A stretch of 64,000 bases of DNA from Undaria pinnatifida (taxonomy: Eukaryota > Sar > Phaeophyceae > Laminariales > Alariaceae): positions 10,475,007 to 10,539,006 of the forward strand of contig JABAKD010000016.1 in assembly GCA_012845835.1 (NCBI GenBank), in the 5' to 3' direction. A program made the translations under genes and the position numbers. The notes under the pieces were generated by a model. It did not search any database, had not been told where the DNA came from, and saw nothing but the letters and a program-made list of their open reading frames with translations. Of the stretch, positions 1-11,349 are shown piece by piece. Position 1 is the stretch's first letter. Each line of letters opens with the position of its first letter.

Positions 1-239
1 CAGTGCAGGCAATGCGAACCGCGCGATGTCAAGGGTCTAGGGCCGAATGCTCTACGCTAAAACCTAGCAGTAGGCGGCAGTCAAGGCAAACTAAGGCAAT
101 TTGGTGTCCACATTTTTCAAGTGATTAAAGTGCTATCCCCTGACGTCTCTGGTTGTTTAAGGCCACAGGCTTTAGAGGGAACACAGCAAGAACAACAAAG
201 TATCTGGAGGTTATCCCCTCTCACGGCAGGCGTCCCCTG
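1..239. other. No feature recognised
   Basis: No ORF, repeat or RNA gene can be supported here. The stretch runs into the tRNA-like head of the SINE copy that follows. Confidence 0.5.
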
Positions 240-525
240 TGCAGTAGTAGAATAATTTCGTCCATACTGTTAATAAGGGCAATACTGCAGGTTCGAATCC
301 TCTAGAGTGCCTACTCGGGCTCGTGGGGGCTTTTTTTTGCGCAAAAAGTAAACATTGACTTGCGGAAACCACGAGAGCGAGAGTTAGCAAAACTCGATGA
401 AAGTGGACAAGCGTACAAAGCCGAAAAGTAAGTGTGGATGCAATACTCTATGCGCGATAAAAATGAAGACATGTACGGGAGGGAAGGGGCGAAACCTGTG
501 GCCACGGGTTGTCCAGAAGGTCGCT
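240..525 (+). mobile_element. tRNA-derived SINE-like repeat, copy 1
   Basis: The stretch carries a good Pol III B box (GGTTCGAATCC at 290-300). A body follows with a T-run, then a segment containing GAGAGTTAGCAAAACTCGATG, and near its end CCACGGGTTGTCCAGAAG. The same blocks occur in the same order on the minus strand at 36,145-36,430, which shows a dispersed repeat. The tRNA-like head is diverged: no clean A box and no cloverleaf can be drawn, so it is not a tRNA gene. No clear target duplication was found. A tRNA-headed SINE is the best fit. Confidence 0.6.
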
Positions 526-1384
526 GAGGATAAAGCCTCTCACGGGTTGAGCAGGAGAGTATAAGTGAACCTTGACAAAACAAAACTGTGGGCGCAAAAA
601 GGTGCGGTGGGTGCGATTGATGAACAACACGCGGCATACACAGCATACATAATCCGCATAGTTCGCCCTCAACGGAAGGTTGCAAATGGCATCTTCGCGC
701 GCATGTCCGACACGTATGGCTTCATCCGCAACAAACAACCGATGTATATATGACATCTCGGAGCTTATTTACCTGAGTAACGACCATACAATCGGTCTAT
801 GAATCACTAACTTAACGGCAGACGTATTTACCCTGATCAGGGAATTCCACGGATCGTGATCCGACCCGCGGACCCGGCCAGGAGGTTTTCAAACTTTTCA
901 CACGTCGACTCGGATCTGATCAGGAGGTGAATGGAATCTGACGGGTGGAGTCGGGTCGGGCCAGGAGGCTTTTTCATGTCACTGTTTGGTTGGGATAACC
1001 CTGACCCGATCTGACCCTGGCAAGGAGTGACCCAACCCACTAAAACCCTTGGAATCATTCAACTATGTAAGAACTAGAGCTAGCTTTAGCCTCTCTTTCT
1101 CCTGTTGCTAGGTAGCCTCAACTGCCAGATGCTGCCGCAACAAAGAAGAGAAACACCATGCGCTCGTAAGCCTCCATTACAGCACCACCATGTTTTGGGC
1201 CCAGTAAAAGCATAAGACCATGGAAAAATAAACTGTAACAGCACCCCGCAACCCTCACTGTACAAACCCCTATTAATAAACCGTATAATTTCCTTCAGAA
1301 CTGCGCCCACGTCTTTGGGTGCACAAAATACTTGGAAAAAGTGTGGAGAAGCCCAATTTATCGGCAACGGGGAAGAGACTCAAC
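526..1384. other. Unannotated spacer
   Basis: No convincing gene. At 840-1,060 there is a run of related short blocks (GATCNGGA and GGCCAGGAGG motifs repeated with changes) that looks like a decayed tandem repeat. Short ORFs on both strands have no recognisable product. Confidence 0.4.
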
Positions 1385-1758
1385 TGTTATATGGCTTAGT
1401 TTGGGTAAGCTATAGGTTAACCTTTTGCAAGTGGTCAAACGGACTAATACCCAACTAATACCGCAGCAAATGGCGTCGTCGGCAGGACCATGTTTTTTTG
1501 TATTGTGAGTTCAAGCCCCATATCCACAATGATAAACTTGTTCAGACTTTCCTTTTGTCGAACTTAAAAAAATACTCTCTCCGGTATCCCCAGGAAATGA
1601 AACCGCTTGGATATTGACAGGTCCGCCCGAACATATCCGGCCGACCTGCTATCCCGCTGTTTCAGGGGGGAAGAGTGTTATAAGGTCAGTCTGGTTAAGC
1701 TATAGGTCAACCTTTTGCAAGTGGTCAAACGGACTAAAACCCCACCAATACCTTAGCA
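1385..1758 (+). mobile_element. TRIM element, copy 1 (older), TSD CAAC
   Basis: This is a complete 374-bp terminal-repeat retrotransposon in miniature. The left LTR is 1385-1468 (TGTTATATGG...GCAGCA) and the right LTR is 1676-1758 (TGTTATAAGG...TTAGCA). The element is flanked by a perfect 4-bp duplication CAAC at 1381-1384 and 1759-1762. Two bases after the left LTR comes a primer-binding-site-like TGGCGTCGTCGGCAGG, and a purine tract (CAGGGGGGAAGAG) directly precedes the right LTR. The LTRs differ at roughly a dozen positions, so this copy is old. An A-box match (TGGTCAAACGG, 1432-1442) lies in the left LTR; the internal B box seen in the younger copy has decayed here. There is no coding capacity. 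Confidence 0.88.
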
Positions 1759-2559
1759 CAACCCTCCGAGTATCATACCATGTCACTGCCGCAGGGATTA
1801 ATCATGCTACCATATAGGAGACTTCCGTTTGGACCCTTTTGATAGACCGCCCCGCCACACTACAACCGATAAAACAAGGTCAACATCAACCCTTTTAGAA
1901 CTGTGATACACTAACTCTAAGTTAATAGCCCCGAAGCAAGGTGAGTGAAGGTTTAAAAAAGGTTCACCCAGGAAGAACGGTTTCCGATTATTGCATATTT
2001 ACAGAAAGCGGCCGCCGAACAAACAAAAAGAACGGAAACTCGCCAACTCCTCAACAAACGGTTTCCTTTTGGTCGAACATCCTCGGACCATTCCTACGTG
2101 CCCGCGTTCTGTACACTAGGTGGCACGAAAATCTCTCCGACAGTTTCGCACCGGCTGGAAGTCACGCAAAATCTACCTCAGGTTCTACAGTAGGCTCCAC
2201 AGCAGTAGCAGTAGGTCCATTGGGTACACCCAAAAACTCCGCCCTTGAATCCCGCCCAAAGACTCCTCCCAAATTCCCCGCCCACAGTCTCTGCCCAAAG
2301 CTGTAGCGCAGTCTACTCCCCGTGTCATACAGCGTCCATTATGTTTCCCCTCGTCTTTGAAAGGAAGACATCTAGCTGTGCTAACGTGGTGTGTTAGAGA
2401 GCGCCAAGCTGAGTTGACAAATCTACCCGTTTGAAAAGGCACCCAGCCGTGCAAATACATTATCCCTTGACACACAGTTGAGGCCAACGCATATCGACTA
2501 AGAATACAATGCAAGATGTCTGATCAACCTAAGCCGTCTTATCAACAGTCTAGGTCCAT
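1759..2559. other. Unannotated spacer
   Basis: No gene recognised. Overlapping ORFs at 1,941-2,306 (+) and 2,185-2,514 (-) show no domain, signal peptide or conserved partner in the window. Confidence 0.4.
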
Positions 2560-2639
2560 CGGTGATTCACGGAAGACTCATTACAGAGCCACACTCCGTA
2601 AGAGCCTACTATTAAAGGGATTCACACGGGAGAGCGTTG

Positions 2640-2873
2640 GGCCACTCGACAAACCTATGGAAGCCCCAGGGCTGGAGTTCTTTGGGTTCCCATCAGACTT
2701 TCATCGGTGTTCTACATTCTCCTCCCATCGGACGTCCATGAAACTTTCATAAGTATTCCATCCTCCCATGACAGCCCCATGGCGTACCCGTGAAAGGCCC
2801 ATCGGTTCCCGCGAGACACCCATGGGAGGCCAATAGGAGGGCTACAGACGCATTTGAGCCCCATACGGGCGCA
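2640..2873 (+). repeat. 11-bp CATGGG-type array, first part in copy A
   Basis: Degenerate units of the form ATGGGAGNCCC, interleaved with longer variants such as CATGGGTATTCC. The segment aligns with 44,090-44,330 of copy B and is cut by the TRIM insertion at 2,874. Confidence 0.6.
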
Positions 2874-3248
2874 TGTTAAGGACTTTAGTGGGGTATTAGT
2901 CCGTTTGACCACTTGTAAAAGGTTAACCAATAGCTTACCCAAACTAAGCCTTATAACACTCTCCCCCCCTTAAACGGCGGGATAGCAGGTCGGCCGGATA
3001 CACGGGCGGACCTGTCATTTACTCAAGCCGTTTCATTTCCTGGGGATACCAGGGAGAGTGTTTTTCAAGTTCGACATGGGGAAAGTCTGAAAAGTTTATT
3101 ATTGTGGATGGTGGGGATCGAACCCACGACCCAAAAACCCATGGTCCTGCCGACGACGCCATTTGTTAAGGACTTTAGTGGGGTATTAGTCCGTTTGACC
3201 ACTTGCAAAAGGTTAACCAATAGCTTACCCAAACTAAGCCTTATAACA
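2874..3248 (-). mobile_element. TRIM element, copy 2 (young), TSD CGCA
   Basis: A complete 375-bp element. Its 85-bp LTRs at 2874-2958 and 3164-3248 differ at one base, so the insertion is recent. A perfect 4-bp duplication CGCA flanks it (2870-2873 and 3249-3252), and copy B keeps the unoccupied site near 44,324. On the minus strand the order is LTR (TGTTATAAGG...CCTTAACA), two bases, primer site TGGCGTCGTCGGCAGG, internal region, purine tract GGGGGGGAGAG, LTR. Between A box TGGTCAAACGG (3191-3201, in the LTR) and B box GGTTCGATCC (3115-3124, internal) there are 66 nt. The B box sits in a T-arm-like hairpin (GTGGG, seven-base loop, CCCAC). The primer site matches that of the Ty3/gypsy element, which is the likely helper. 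Confidence 0.92.
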
Positions 3249-3357
3249 CGCACGTGTGACCCACGAACCAGCATCATTAAGCCATGAGAGTCCCATTGGA
3301 GTACCATGCGATCATCGTGATATCATTCCAACCCTATGAGAGGCCAATGGTAGACCG

Positions 3358-3735
3358 TGGACTATAAGAACCTTATAATCTACCCCATTCCCCCTGCTCA
3401 ATATTGTTGGTCCGGTAAATTATCGTGTTTGTTGATCCCTACGAAGCGTTGAGGGCTTACCCGTTGAGCTGACAATAGTGGGGTAGTGGAGTCACCGGTA
3501 TAAAGACAAGTAAAGGACGTACACATATATATTACATTGCTTCTAGCCAAGGCGCAGCGTGGAAAGGAGACGACTCACTCGGTAGAAGAAGCACAACGAG
3601 GAGTGACGGCAAAATAGCCGAAATTATTCCACCATCCCGATATACCGCTATGATATAGCCAACGTATCACTGGAAACCCCTACTATACTCAACTCTGTCG
3701 TCATATCCGTATCATATCCAAGCATACTATCAACA
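3358..3735 (-). repeat. LTR of the 2.46-kb element (left; 3' LTR if minus)
   Basis: 378 bp, about 90% identical by eye to 5446-5821, with TG...CA ends. Both copies share an AT-rich block containing CGATATACCGCTATGATATAG. Confidence 0.85.
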
Positions 3736-5445
3736 GCCTCCCTGCTTCTAAAATATACGGTATGATGCTATAGTCTATTGTCATATCATCAGGGTAAAAC
3801 GATTTAACGAAAAATACAGTCAATCAATATCCTCCCAGTACTACTGTGACAAGAAAGAAATATTGCAGCACCATAGTCCTTGAAAATCACTCCATAAATC
3901 TAGAGATACATTTCAGGGACAGTATCCAACATCAATCTTCACGAACCTAAGATCCAAGTCGTAAAATTCTAAGTCGAAGAACAAAAACCTAAATCCAAAA
4001 TCAACAGACCGAAAACTCAAATCTGAAATCCAAATTCAAAACCCCCAAAACTCAAACATCGGCCTTTTAGTCAGCACTCAGCCTTCCTTACACAACGGTT
4101 GTCAGCTCCATAGAATAGGGGTGCCAACAAGTAAGTGTGATCGGACAGCAGTCTCAAAACTCGCTTCCGAATAGACAAATAAATGCGTCCCGGCTGGGTA
4201 CATACTAAAAATCCATTCAGATTCCAAATGCTCCAGTCCAGAGCAAAATAATGTCATACTAGACAACGCAATAGTGAAAGATTATTATTTCAAAAGTCAA
4301 GAAACATTTACTTGCCTCCCTAAATACCATGCACTCTACGAACATCCAGCTAACATATGCAGAATAATCCGTCAAGAAACAGTTCAAATCAGCTCGCGAA
4401 AAAGTCAGTCGCCCTTGGGTTCAGATGTATCAAACTCGTCGAGTTTGCGACATTTTTCCTACTTAACGAGCCATACCCCTCGTAAGTGGTCAAGCGAATC
4501 CTACCCCGCACAAGCGGTAACAGGTGGGCGTGATCCCTCCTTGCAGGATTAAAACTACACGATTTGGCTCTGCTGCGTCTCATTACGGGGCTAGTTGAGA
4601 AAACCATAAACTGATTACGCTGGGATGACCCCGGGTAGTTTACCAAAACCCGTTGCCGTCCCCAAGTCCCAGAATATCATATATCATTGTTAAACAGTAC
4701 AAACAGCAAACCTAGCGTACTAAATCATGATATATTTTACCATTCTCCCAAAACCAAATGTTCATAACAAAATCCCGGTGAAAGCAAACATACCAACTGC
4801 AGTCTTCCAGTCAGTGTACCTTGCTCGGTGAATTCGTGTTCCTAGCCACCGCGCTCAAAGCGTTCGCAATGTCCGGACGTGTCTGGTTAGCAAGCCACAT
4901 CAAGCGTCCGACCAGCTCGCGAAAAGGCCAGTCTGTTTGAGACCTTCCTCGAGTGGGTTTGTCCCACCCGAACTAACGCATACCTGGTATATCACCATTC
5001 ACCGCAAACCCCGCAAAAATGTATAAAATCCCGCAATATGTCACTATATTGCAGAGTTGACTCGACAACTGTTTGATGCCGGTATAGCACGAATTCAACC
5101 GCGTGTTTTTTTCTGTTTCAGAGTACCGATAGATCAAAGCGCAAACGCCTCGCTACACGTGACGAGGTTGTTATATCGAGGGTAAAGTTTTTCCGCATGT
5201 TCCTTCCCGTAAGAGCGACACGTAGTATCATAGTGCTGCAAGAGTGTTAGTCCATGCTGCTACTTGATAAGCTACCGCGATAAAGAAATGACGATCCTTC
5301 AAAATGTTTGGCAACCTTGACTAAAACGCGTATATAGGATACGGTATCAGGTAAACTCCATAACAAACGCAGGAATATTGACTATTTTCGTCTGTACTTA
5401 AAATGCTCGTATACTACGTACATAAAATGTTTGAGAACCTAACCG
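3736..5445. other. Interior of the 2.46-kb LTR element
   Basis: Non-coding. It includes an A-rich stretch with a repeated AAATCYAAA-like motif (about 3,950-4,050) and several short inverted motifs, such as AAACTCGTCGAGTTT at 4,432-4,446. No gag, protease or polymerase motif is visible in any frame. Confidence 0.6.
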
Positions 5446-5821
5446 TGGACTAAATAAACCTAATAATCTACCCCATTCCCCCTGCTCATTATTTTCGGTC
5501 CGGTAAATTATCGTGTTTGTTGATCCCTACAAAGCGTAGAGGGTTTATCCGTTGAGCTGACAATAGTGGGGTAGTGGAGTCACCGGTATGAAGACAAGTA
5601 AAATACGTACAATTACATTTCGCGTTGCTCCTAGCCAAGGTGCAGCGTGTAGAGGAGAAGACTCACTCGGTAGAAGAAGCACAACGAGACGTGACGGCGA
5701 AATAACCCAAATAATTCCACGATCCCGATATACCGCTATGATATAGCCAACGTATCACTGGAAACCCCTACTATACTCAACCGTTATCATATCCGTATCA
5801 TATCCAAGCATACCACCAACA
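5446..5821 (-). repeat. LTR of the 2.46-kb element (right; 5' LTR if minus)
   Basis: 376-bp partner of 3358-3735. The base after its end starts the right-hand target duplication GACCA. Confidence 0.85.
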
Positions 5822-5826
5822 GACCA

Positions 5827-7090
5827 GTTGGGGCATTTTTATGCGAGTCTCATCGAAGACGCAATGGAAGTTCTGTGAGGGCCTTATGTGATTCTGATCG
5901 GAGACCTACACGCTGGCGCTTCAAACCTTTTGTGGGTCTTGTAAGGGAGTCCGATGAAAGCACAATGATGACATGGGTGTCCCATGCAAGACTCATGGGA
6001 CATCCATGGGAGACCCAGGGGAAGCAAAACAGGACAATGGGAGACACATTAGATAGCGCATTGTAAACGCTGGTGAGTCTTATTGGGGTTTCTTGAGAGA
6101 CTGGCAGTTAAGTACGCTACACTTTTGGAATGACATTAAAAGTCCCATCCAATAGAAGACCCGTGGGCCAGCGCTACAAACCCGCAGAAGTCCAATGGGA
6201 GCCGCATGAGAGTCACATGGGAGACCCACGAGAACTCAATGTGAGCGTAAACGTTCCGTGGGAGCCCCTTCAATACCCATAGACCAGCACAAAAAGCCCA
6301 TTGGAACCCGATGGGAGTGTCATGGGAGCACCATGATCCCATGACGATACCATGGCAATACCACGGGAGTCCCATGAGAGACTCATGCGAGACCCATTGG
6401 AGCACCTTATACCGACCCTTGAGAGCCCCATGGCAGGCCCATGATAGACCCACGGACTGGCAGTATAAAAGCACCAGAGTCCAATGGAGTCCTTTGGGAG
6501 CAATACCATTTCGTGTAAACTAGACGTCCCACATGAGACTCATGGAAGGCTTATCGAGACACTTGAGAAGCCCATAGGAGCGGCTCCATGAGCGTCCTAC
6601 GGGAGACCCATTGGTCAACACCGTAAGCCTATTGGAGTTCCATGGTACTAATATCACATGGAAGTCCCTTGGGAGTCCCATGAGCTAAAGCTAGAAAAAA
6701 AACCCATTGGGAGTGCAATGGGTCCTAATGGACGTCCCCATGGTTCTTCGATGGGACCCCCACGGGACATTCATTAGACCATAGTGCTGCCAAGGCACTC
6801 CCCCCATGAGACCATCCATGGGTATCCCGTAGGTCTGCCATGAGCCTCCCGTGGGTCTTCCACGACACCCCTACGGAACGTCCATGGGATCATGATGCCC
6901 GCACGGGATTTCATGGTGGAGACTCGCGTGGGTCTACCATGGGACTTGCATGGAGCTTCCGTGGGAATCCTATGCGACGTCCATGGGAACCTCCCATGAA
7001 TTTTCGATGGGATCGTAGTGCCTCCATGGCACTCCCATGGGACTCGCGTGGGTATCCCGCGAGGTTAGCGTCTGGGTCTCATGACATTTC
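5827..7090 (+). repeat. 11-bp CATGGG-type array, second part in copy A
   Basis: A long degenerate array. In its best stretches the units step by 11 bp, as at 6,310-6,410 where ATGGGAGTCCC, ATGAGAGACTC and ATGCGAGACCC follow one another. The motif is rich in the palindrome CCCATGGG. Lack of stop codons in the unit opens several spurious reading frames on both strands. It corresponds to 44,440-45,150 of copy B. Confidence 0.75.
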
Positions 7091-10000
7091 CAATAACGAC
7101 GGAACAAGGTGCCCATAGACAAGCAAAACACTGATACCGCCACCTCTACCTCATACCCCCCTTTATATACTGTAAGTATCTCGATCATTACCGGTTCTTC
7201 GAACATTTGTGTGACACACCGTTCTGTCTCAATTAAATAATGGTGCGTCCCACTCCACATCTACACTCAACTCCCACGCCCTGGGCAGTAAACGTGAAGA
7301 TTTCCCCCTTCTCCCTCTGGCGGCCTGACGGGCTCGTAGATACTGTTGTATCGATGCACCCTGCGCGACATTGCAACCTTGGGTGGTCACCGAGGTATGG
7401 TGGAAAATGCTATGCTTACAATGGTCCATTGGAACATACTCAGTTCGTGAATGGCTGTCGACTTCGTGTCTCTACGTCAGTTCGCTTTTCCGCGGTGAAA
7501 ACTCTTTGTGTGGAACCCCGGAGAGCGTACCCATCGGCATGGCATGATTCTGGATAGTTTACGCGTGTCCGCATGAATTTTCGCTTCACGACTCTCCTAT
7601 CGTTCATTACGTAGTGTGTGTGCGAAACTCTGATGTAAACTTCATCAGATGTGGGTACATGTTTGTACGAGTAACTTCAGAGATGGTCACTGAACACGAC
7701 GAATAAGGCAAGAAGGCAGCGATTCATCGTGCGGCCACCTCAACAAGGAGAGGCCTGTTTTAGGGCATCGCGCAAAAGAACAAAGTGAAGGCGCGCTGAA
7801 AGTTAATCAAGGTGTGTACTTTGCCAAGAGTACGATATCCCCAGTATATAAAATGGCGACCAGGATTGGTAGTGCGTTGTAACAATACGTGGCTGCTGCT
7901 CCTACGTAGCTGTGCGTTGCACTTTGCTATTCATTATTTATACAGAGCTAACCGATCACAGCCGGGAGCATTGACCACCCTGCCTTGAGCACGTGAGACA
8001 AAACGCATAAAATGGTCTTGACACAAGTTGTCTACATCGAACGTCACTCCTACCTTTTCCGGGTCGCCTCCCCTCACTTCCCTGCCTGCCTCCCTCCCTC
8101 CCTCTTTACTAGCAAACCCTGCCGCATATGTTACCACCGGGGCCAACGTTCAAATTTAGTATTGCGCAACGCGGATAGGGTCCGCCCACCTCGTTTATTT
8201 TGGATCATTTGCGCTTCCGGGAGTTCGTGAAGTTGATCGGGTTATGATGCCCGTTGAATGATGCCCACGCACATTCGAGATAATTCCTCCTAGGGCAGAC
8301 ATAACCAGATTGAGTCTACTCGTAGTGAAGCACTATAGCTATGCACAAGAGCGGCCAATAGTACCACAAAAGAAGAAGCAATCGTTTCGAAACACTAAGC
8401 GAAAACCGAACAAATCTGTTATTCACGTCGCGACAGACGGGAAACATGTATTTTACGATTTTCTGTATTAACACCGCCACAAAAAATATAGCACCACCCC
8501 GGTACACACCCAACAGCGCAGCTATTGTAGCTGAGGTGTCTAAGATCAGTTGACGACAGGCAGTCCAGCCACGAGCAAACGTCCTCCCGAGTCTGCCAAA
8601 GTAGCAGAATCAAGAATGGTTGCGAGTTATCAAAATACATACGTCGCACATGCGGAACCAGAGCTACGCGCATTATCCCTTGACATGCGAAACAATAACA
8701 AGGTCAAGATATACCTGGTAATTTGTAGAAAGGCGATGTACTAAATTACGACGGACTGCTGCAGTGATAACACTGTACACCGCTGAGGCGCCACGACCGA
8801 CGCGTGTCGATTCCTTTCTCGGTTTAACAGTCGAGGGGATGGTGCGTTCAGGAGAACAACGCCTCATTGCATGTAGTTTCAATTATTCCGCTGTTTCCTC
8901 CCCCCTCGCCCCAGTTGATTTCTCATCGACAAGACCGACCCCGCAATCTATCTATCTGCACCGAAAGCGAGAGGTAGCGATTCGACGCGCCTCTGAACTC
9001 TACGGACAGCCCTACAAGAGGTCATTCACCGTGCGTCTACGACAGTGCTACAACTGCCACCGACACCACCCTAGAAGCATCTCGACTCGACGTCGACCTT
9101 TAGACTGTACGACGACATATTCTCTCACACTCACTCGCTTCGCGTCATGAACCGATCCGACAACCCCCGCGAGCCATTTCGCCATGAACCAGAGGACAAG
9201 GTGAGGAGGCATCTACAATCTGTCTACTCTAGCAGGTAGTGAATGCGCGCCCGATATCGAGTCCGGGATGGCCGCTCGTTTCAAGACACGGGAGGAATTT
9301 TCGATTTCATAATGTTTGAGGCTTGTTCAAGTTCGTATGTATATAGTCTATATAACACCGGGGCGGCGAGTCTCTGTGTAGCCTGGAGTATGGAGCGGCG
9401 CAGGGATGGAGAAAGTAGATGCGGACGTCTGTACCTGGTATCTGGTACTTCGAAGTACGTATGTAGCGGTGCCGCGTCCTATAATCCCGGTGGTGTGGGG
9501 TCGTGTTGTGCTCGTTCAGAAGACTGCATCATTTCTTGGCCGTCTCACCTACCTTTGGTTTGCTACATCAATTCGCCCGACAAGTGTTTGTGTTAGCCTC
9601 GTATAGTACAGGCTTCCGAAGCTAGCCCACGCTAAGAATCCCGGTGCTACGCTGTACCGCGGAGGGGGTGATGTTTTTCAAGTTCTACTGTAGTCCGTAC
9701 AGCAGCGAAATACCGAGGTGATATATTTTAGGGCGCGTTTTGTTGCTTTGGGGTGGCGCGGGCTAGGAGACCTAAACTAACGATCGACCGTGATAAGGCG
9801 ACCTTCAGAATTGTATCCTCGTTTCGGGTGACCAACTACTTTGAGTAAGTGTACAAGGAGCTTCAACCGCATTGAAATTCTACGAAGAAATCGAGTTTTT
9901 CGTGCTGTGCAATTAGCGATGCACGTCATCATTTGCTGTGTGTATCTTTCTCGCCTTCGATGCAGACGGCCTACGCTACTCCAACAGAAGGACAACCAAT

Positions 10001-11076
10001 ATCCAGTACTACGTTTCGTGTGGTAGGACAGGCTAGCTGCCTCCCTCTGTCCTAGATCGATGATGTGCCGGATTTGGGCAGGTTTGACCAGGGGGTGGAA
10101 GATGCAAAGTCGCGAAGAACGAAACAAATCTACCGAGAACGCTACTTTTTTCACTAGAAAGCTTATGTGTCACCGGAAACGGGTACAAACCGAACACCGG
10201 GCCAAGCGCCTGCGGAAACATCTCGCCACTCTGGTGTTGGAGAACGCAGGCTCTGAAATCCATTCGTCCATGCATGGGGTTAGTAGTCTTTGTGTCTGAT
10301 ACGAGCTCATAGCAAAATGACCAAAGGCGCCAGGAGACGGTAGTTCGGTCGGCGTCAGTCGCACAGTTATGATACCTTGTACCAACACCAGTGTGTTACG
10401 TCTAGACGGCTGTCCGTCGTAGGTCACAGGTCTAGACTAAATTAACACCCTTGACTCTTCTATTAGACTAATAATAGCGATTTCTGACATGTTTGCTGCG
10501 AACCTCATTGGCCACTAAAATAATTGCGCCGCATATATTTATTTTCCTATTTTTTCGTCCACTCTTCTCGTGCGTGTTTCTTCCACCGCTGTTTTCCCCA
10601 GCGATCGGGACCAAGATCTCGGGGCCTACTGCTCGACGTGCTTGCAGCAGGAGTCGAAGCTGGGTGAGCGCTAATCAATTTGTGTGTCGCGTGGTAGTGC
10701 CGTGTGGGGCCGTGTTGATGTGCTGTCCTCAGCAAGTGATCGCATCGGGTCGAAGTTTTCCTTGTAAAAATGTTTTTTTTTTTGAGCGGCCGTAATACCG
10801 CGCAGCTTGCAAATATAGTCTATTTGAGTATCGATAACTCAAATGATCGCACTCACAGCTCTGGACGTCTTTGAGGTATACATGCTTTTTTTATAAATAA
10901 ATGTAGTCTAGACTATTAATAGTAACTTTGGAAAGGATTTATTAATAGTTAGTTGTCAATTTTCGTCTAAAACGTCGAAAATCTTCCTTGCTTTATGGAT
11001 GGAAGCAAGCCATATGGGAGAGAAGATATTCAGGCAGTCGACTGTCGGTGCAGGTAGGTGCAGGTGCATGCACTTA
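7091..11076. other. Copy A body, no gene supported
   Basis: Collinear with 45,150-50,050 of copy B. ORFs of up to 128 codons occur on both strands, but none keeps its full frame in copy B, so I annotate none. A short frame ending near 9,600 (SIRPTSVCVSLV) is alike in both copies, which may only reflect DNA similarity. Copy A lacks about 1 kb present in copy B after 8,660. Confidence 0.6.
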
Positions 11077-11080
11077 CTGT

Positions 11081-11349
11081 TGTGAAATTAAAGGTGGGGG
11101 GCACAGAGTGCCCCCTGCAGGTCTGCCAATTGAGCAGGTCTTCGGAGAGTACTCACTTTCGTTCCTTCGTAGAGATGTAGCTTTATTCGTTTCCACCAGA
11201 GCCCGGGATAGCTTCTGAGATCGGAGGCGCGTGCCTCCGATCTAATTCCTAACTTCCCCGAATATAAACCGCCAACCTTATCATACGAAACCCATCCAAA
11301 TGATCTCAAAATCGGATACCTACAGGCCTTTCGAGGCCGTATCTTAACA
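11081..11349 (-). repeat. 3' LTR of the Ty3/gypsy element (intact, 269 bp)
   Basis: Read on the minus strand it runs TGTTAAGATACGG...TTTCACA. It contains a TATA-like TTTATATT (about 11,262-11,269), then a 26-bp inverted repeat with 11-bp arms (11,218-11,243), then AATAAA (11,182-11,187). Near its end a hairpin is formed by GGGGGCAC and GTGCCCCC. This order suits U3, R and U5. Confidence 0.9.

Larger units (their letters stand above)
3358..5821 (-). mobile_element. Non-autonomous LTR retrotransposon, 2.46 kb
   Basis: Two direct repeats of 378 and 376 bp bound a 1.7-kb interior. Each begins TGGACT and ends CAACA. Flanks are GACCG (3353-3357) and GACCA (5822-5826), a 5-bp duplication with one mismatch. 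Copy B carries the unoccupied site as AGACCAACTGG near 44,431, which confirms the boundaries. Orientation is uncertain. Minus is preferred because a purine-rich tract (AGAAGCAGGGAGGC) then directly precedes the 3' LTR at 3,736. The interior has no ORF with gag or pol motifs; the longest frames are about 90 codons. It must have been moved by proteins from another element. Confidence 0.85.

Noticed and set aside
3102-3160. tRNA gene on the minus strand
   Set aside because: The T-arm-like sequence and B box are good, but no matching 5' acceptor strand or D arm is at the proper distance, and the sequence is the interior of a TRIM present several times.
5875-7118. Small frames within the copy A array
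   Set aside because: Open only because of the repeated motif and not conserved in copy B.
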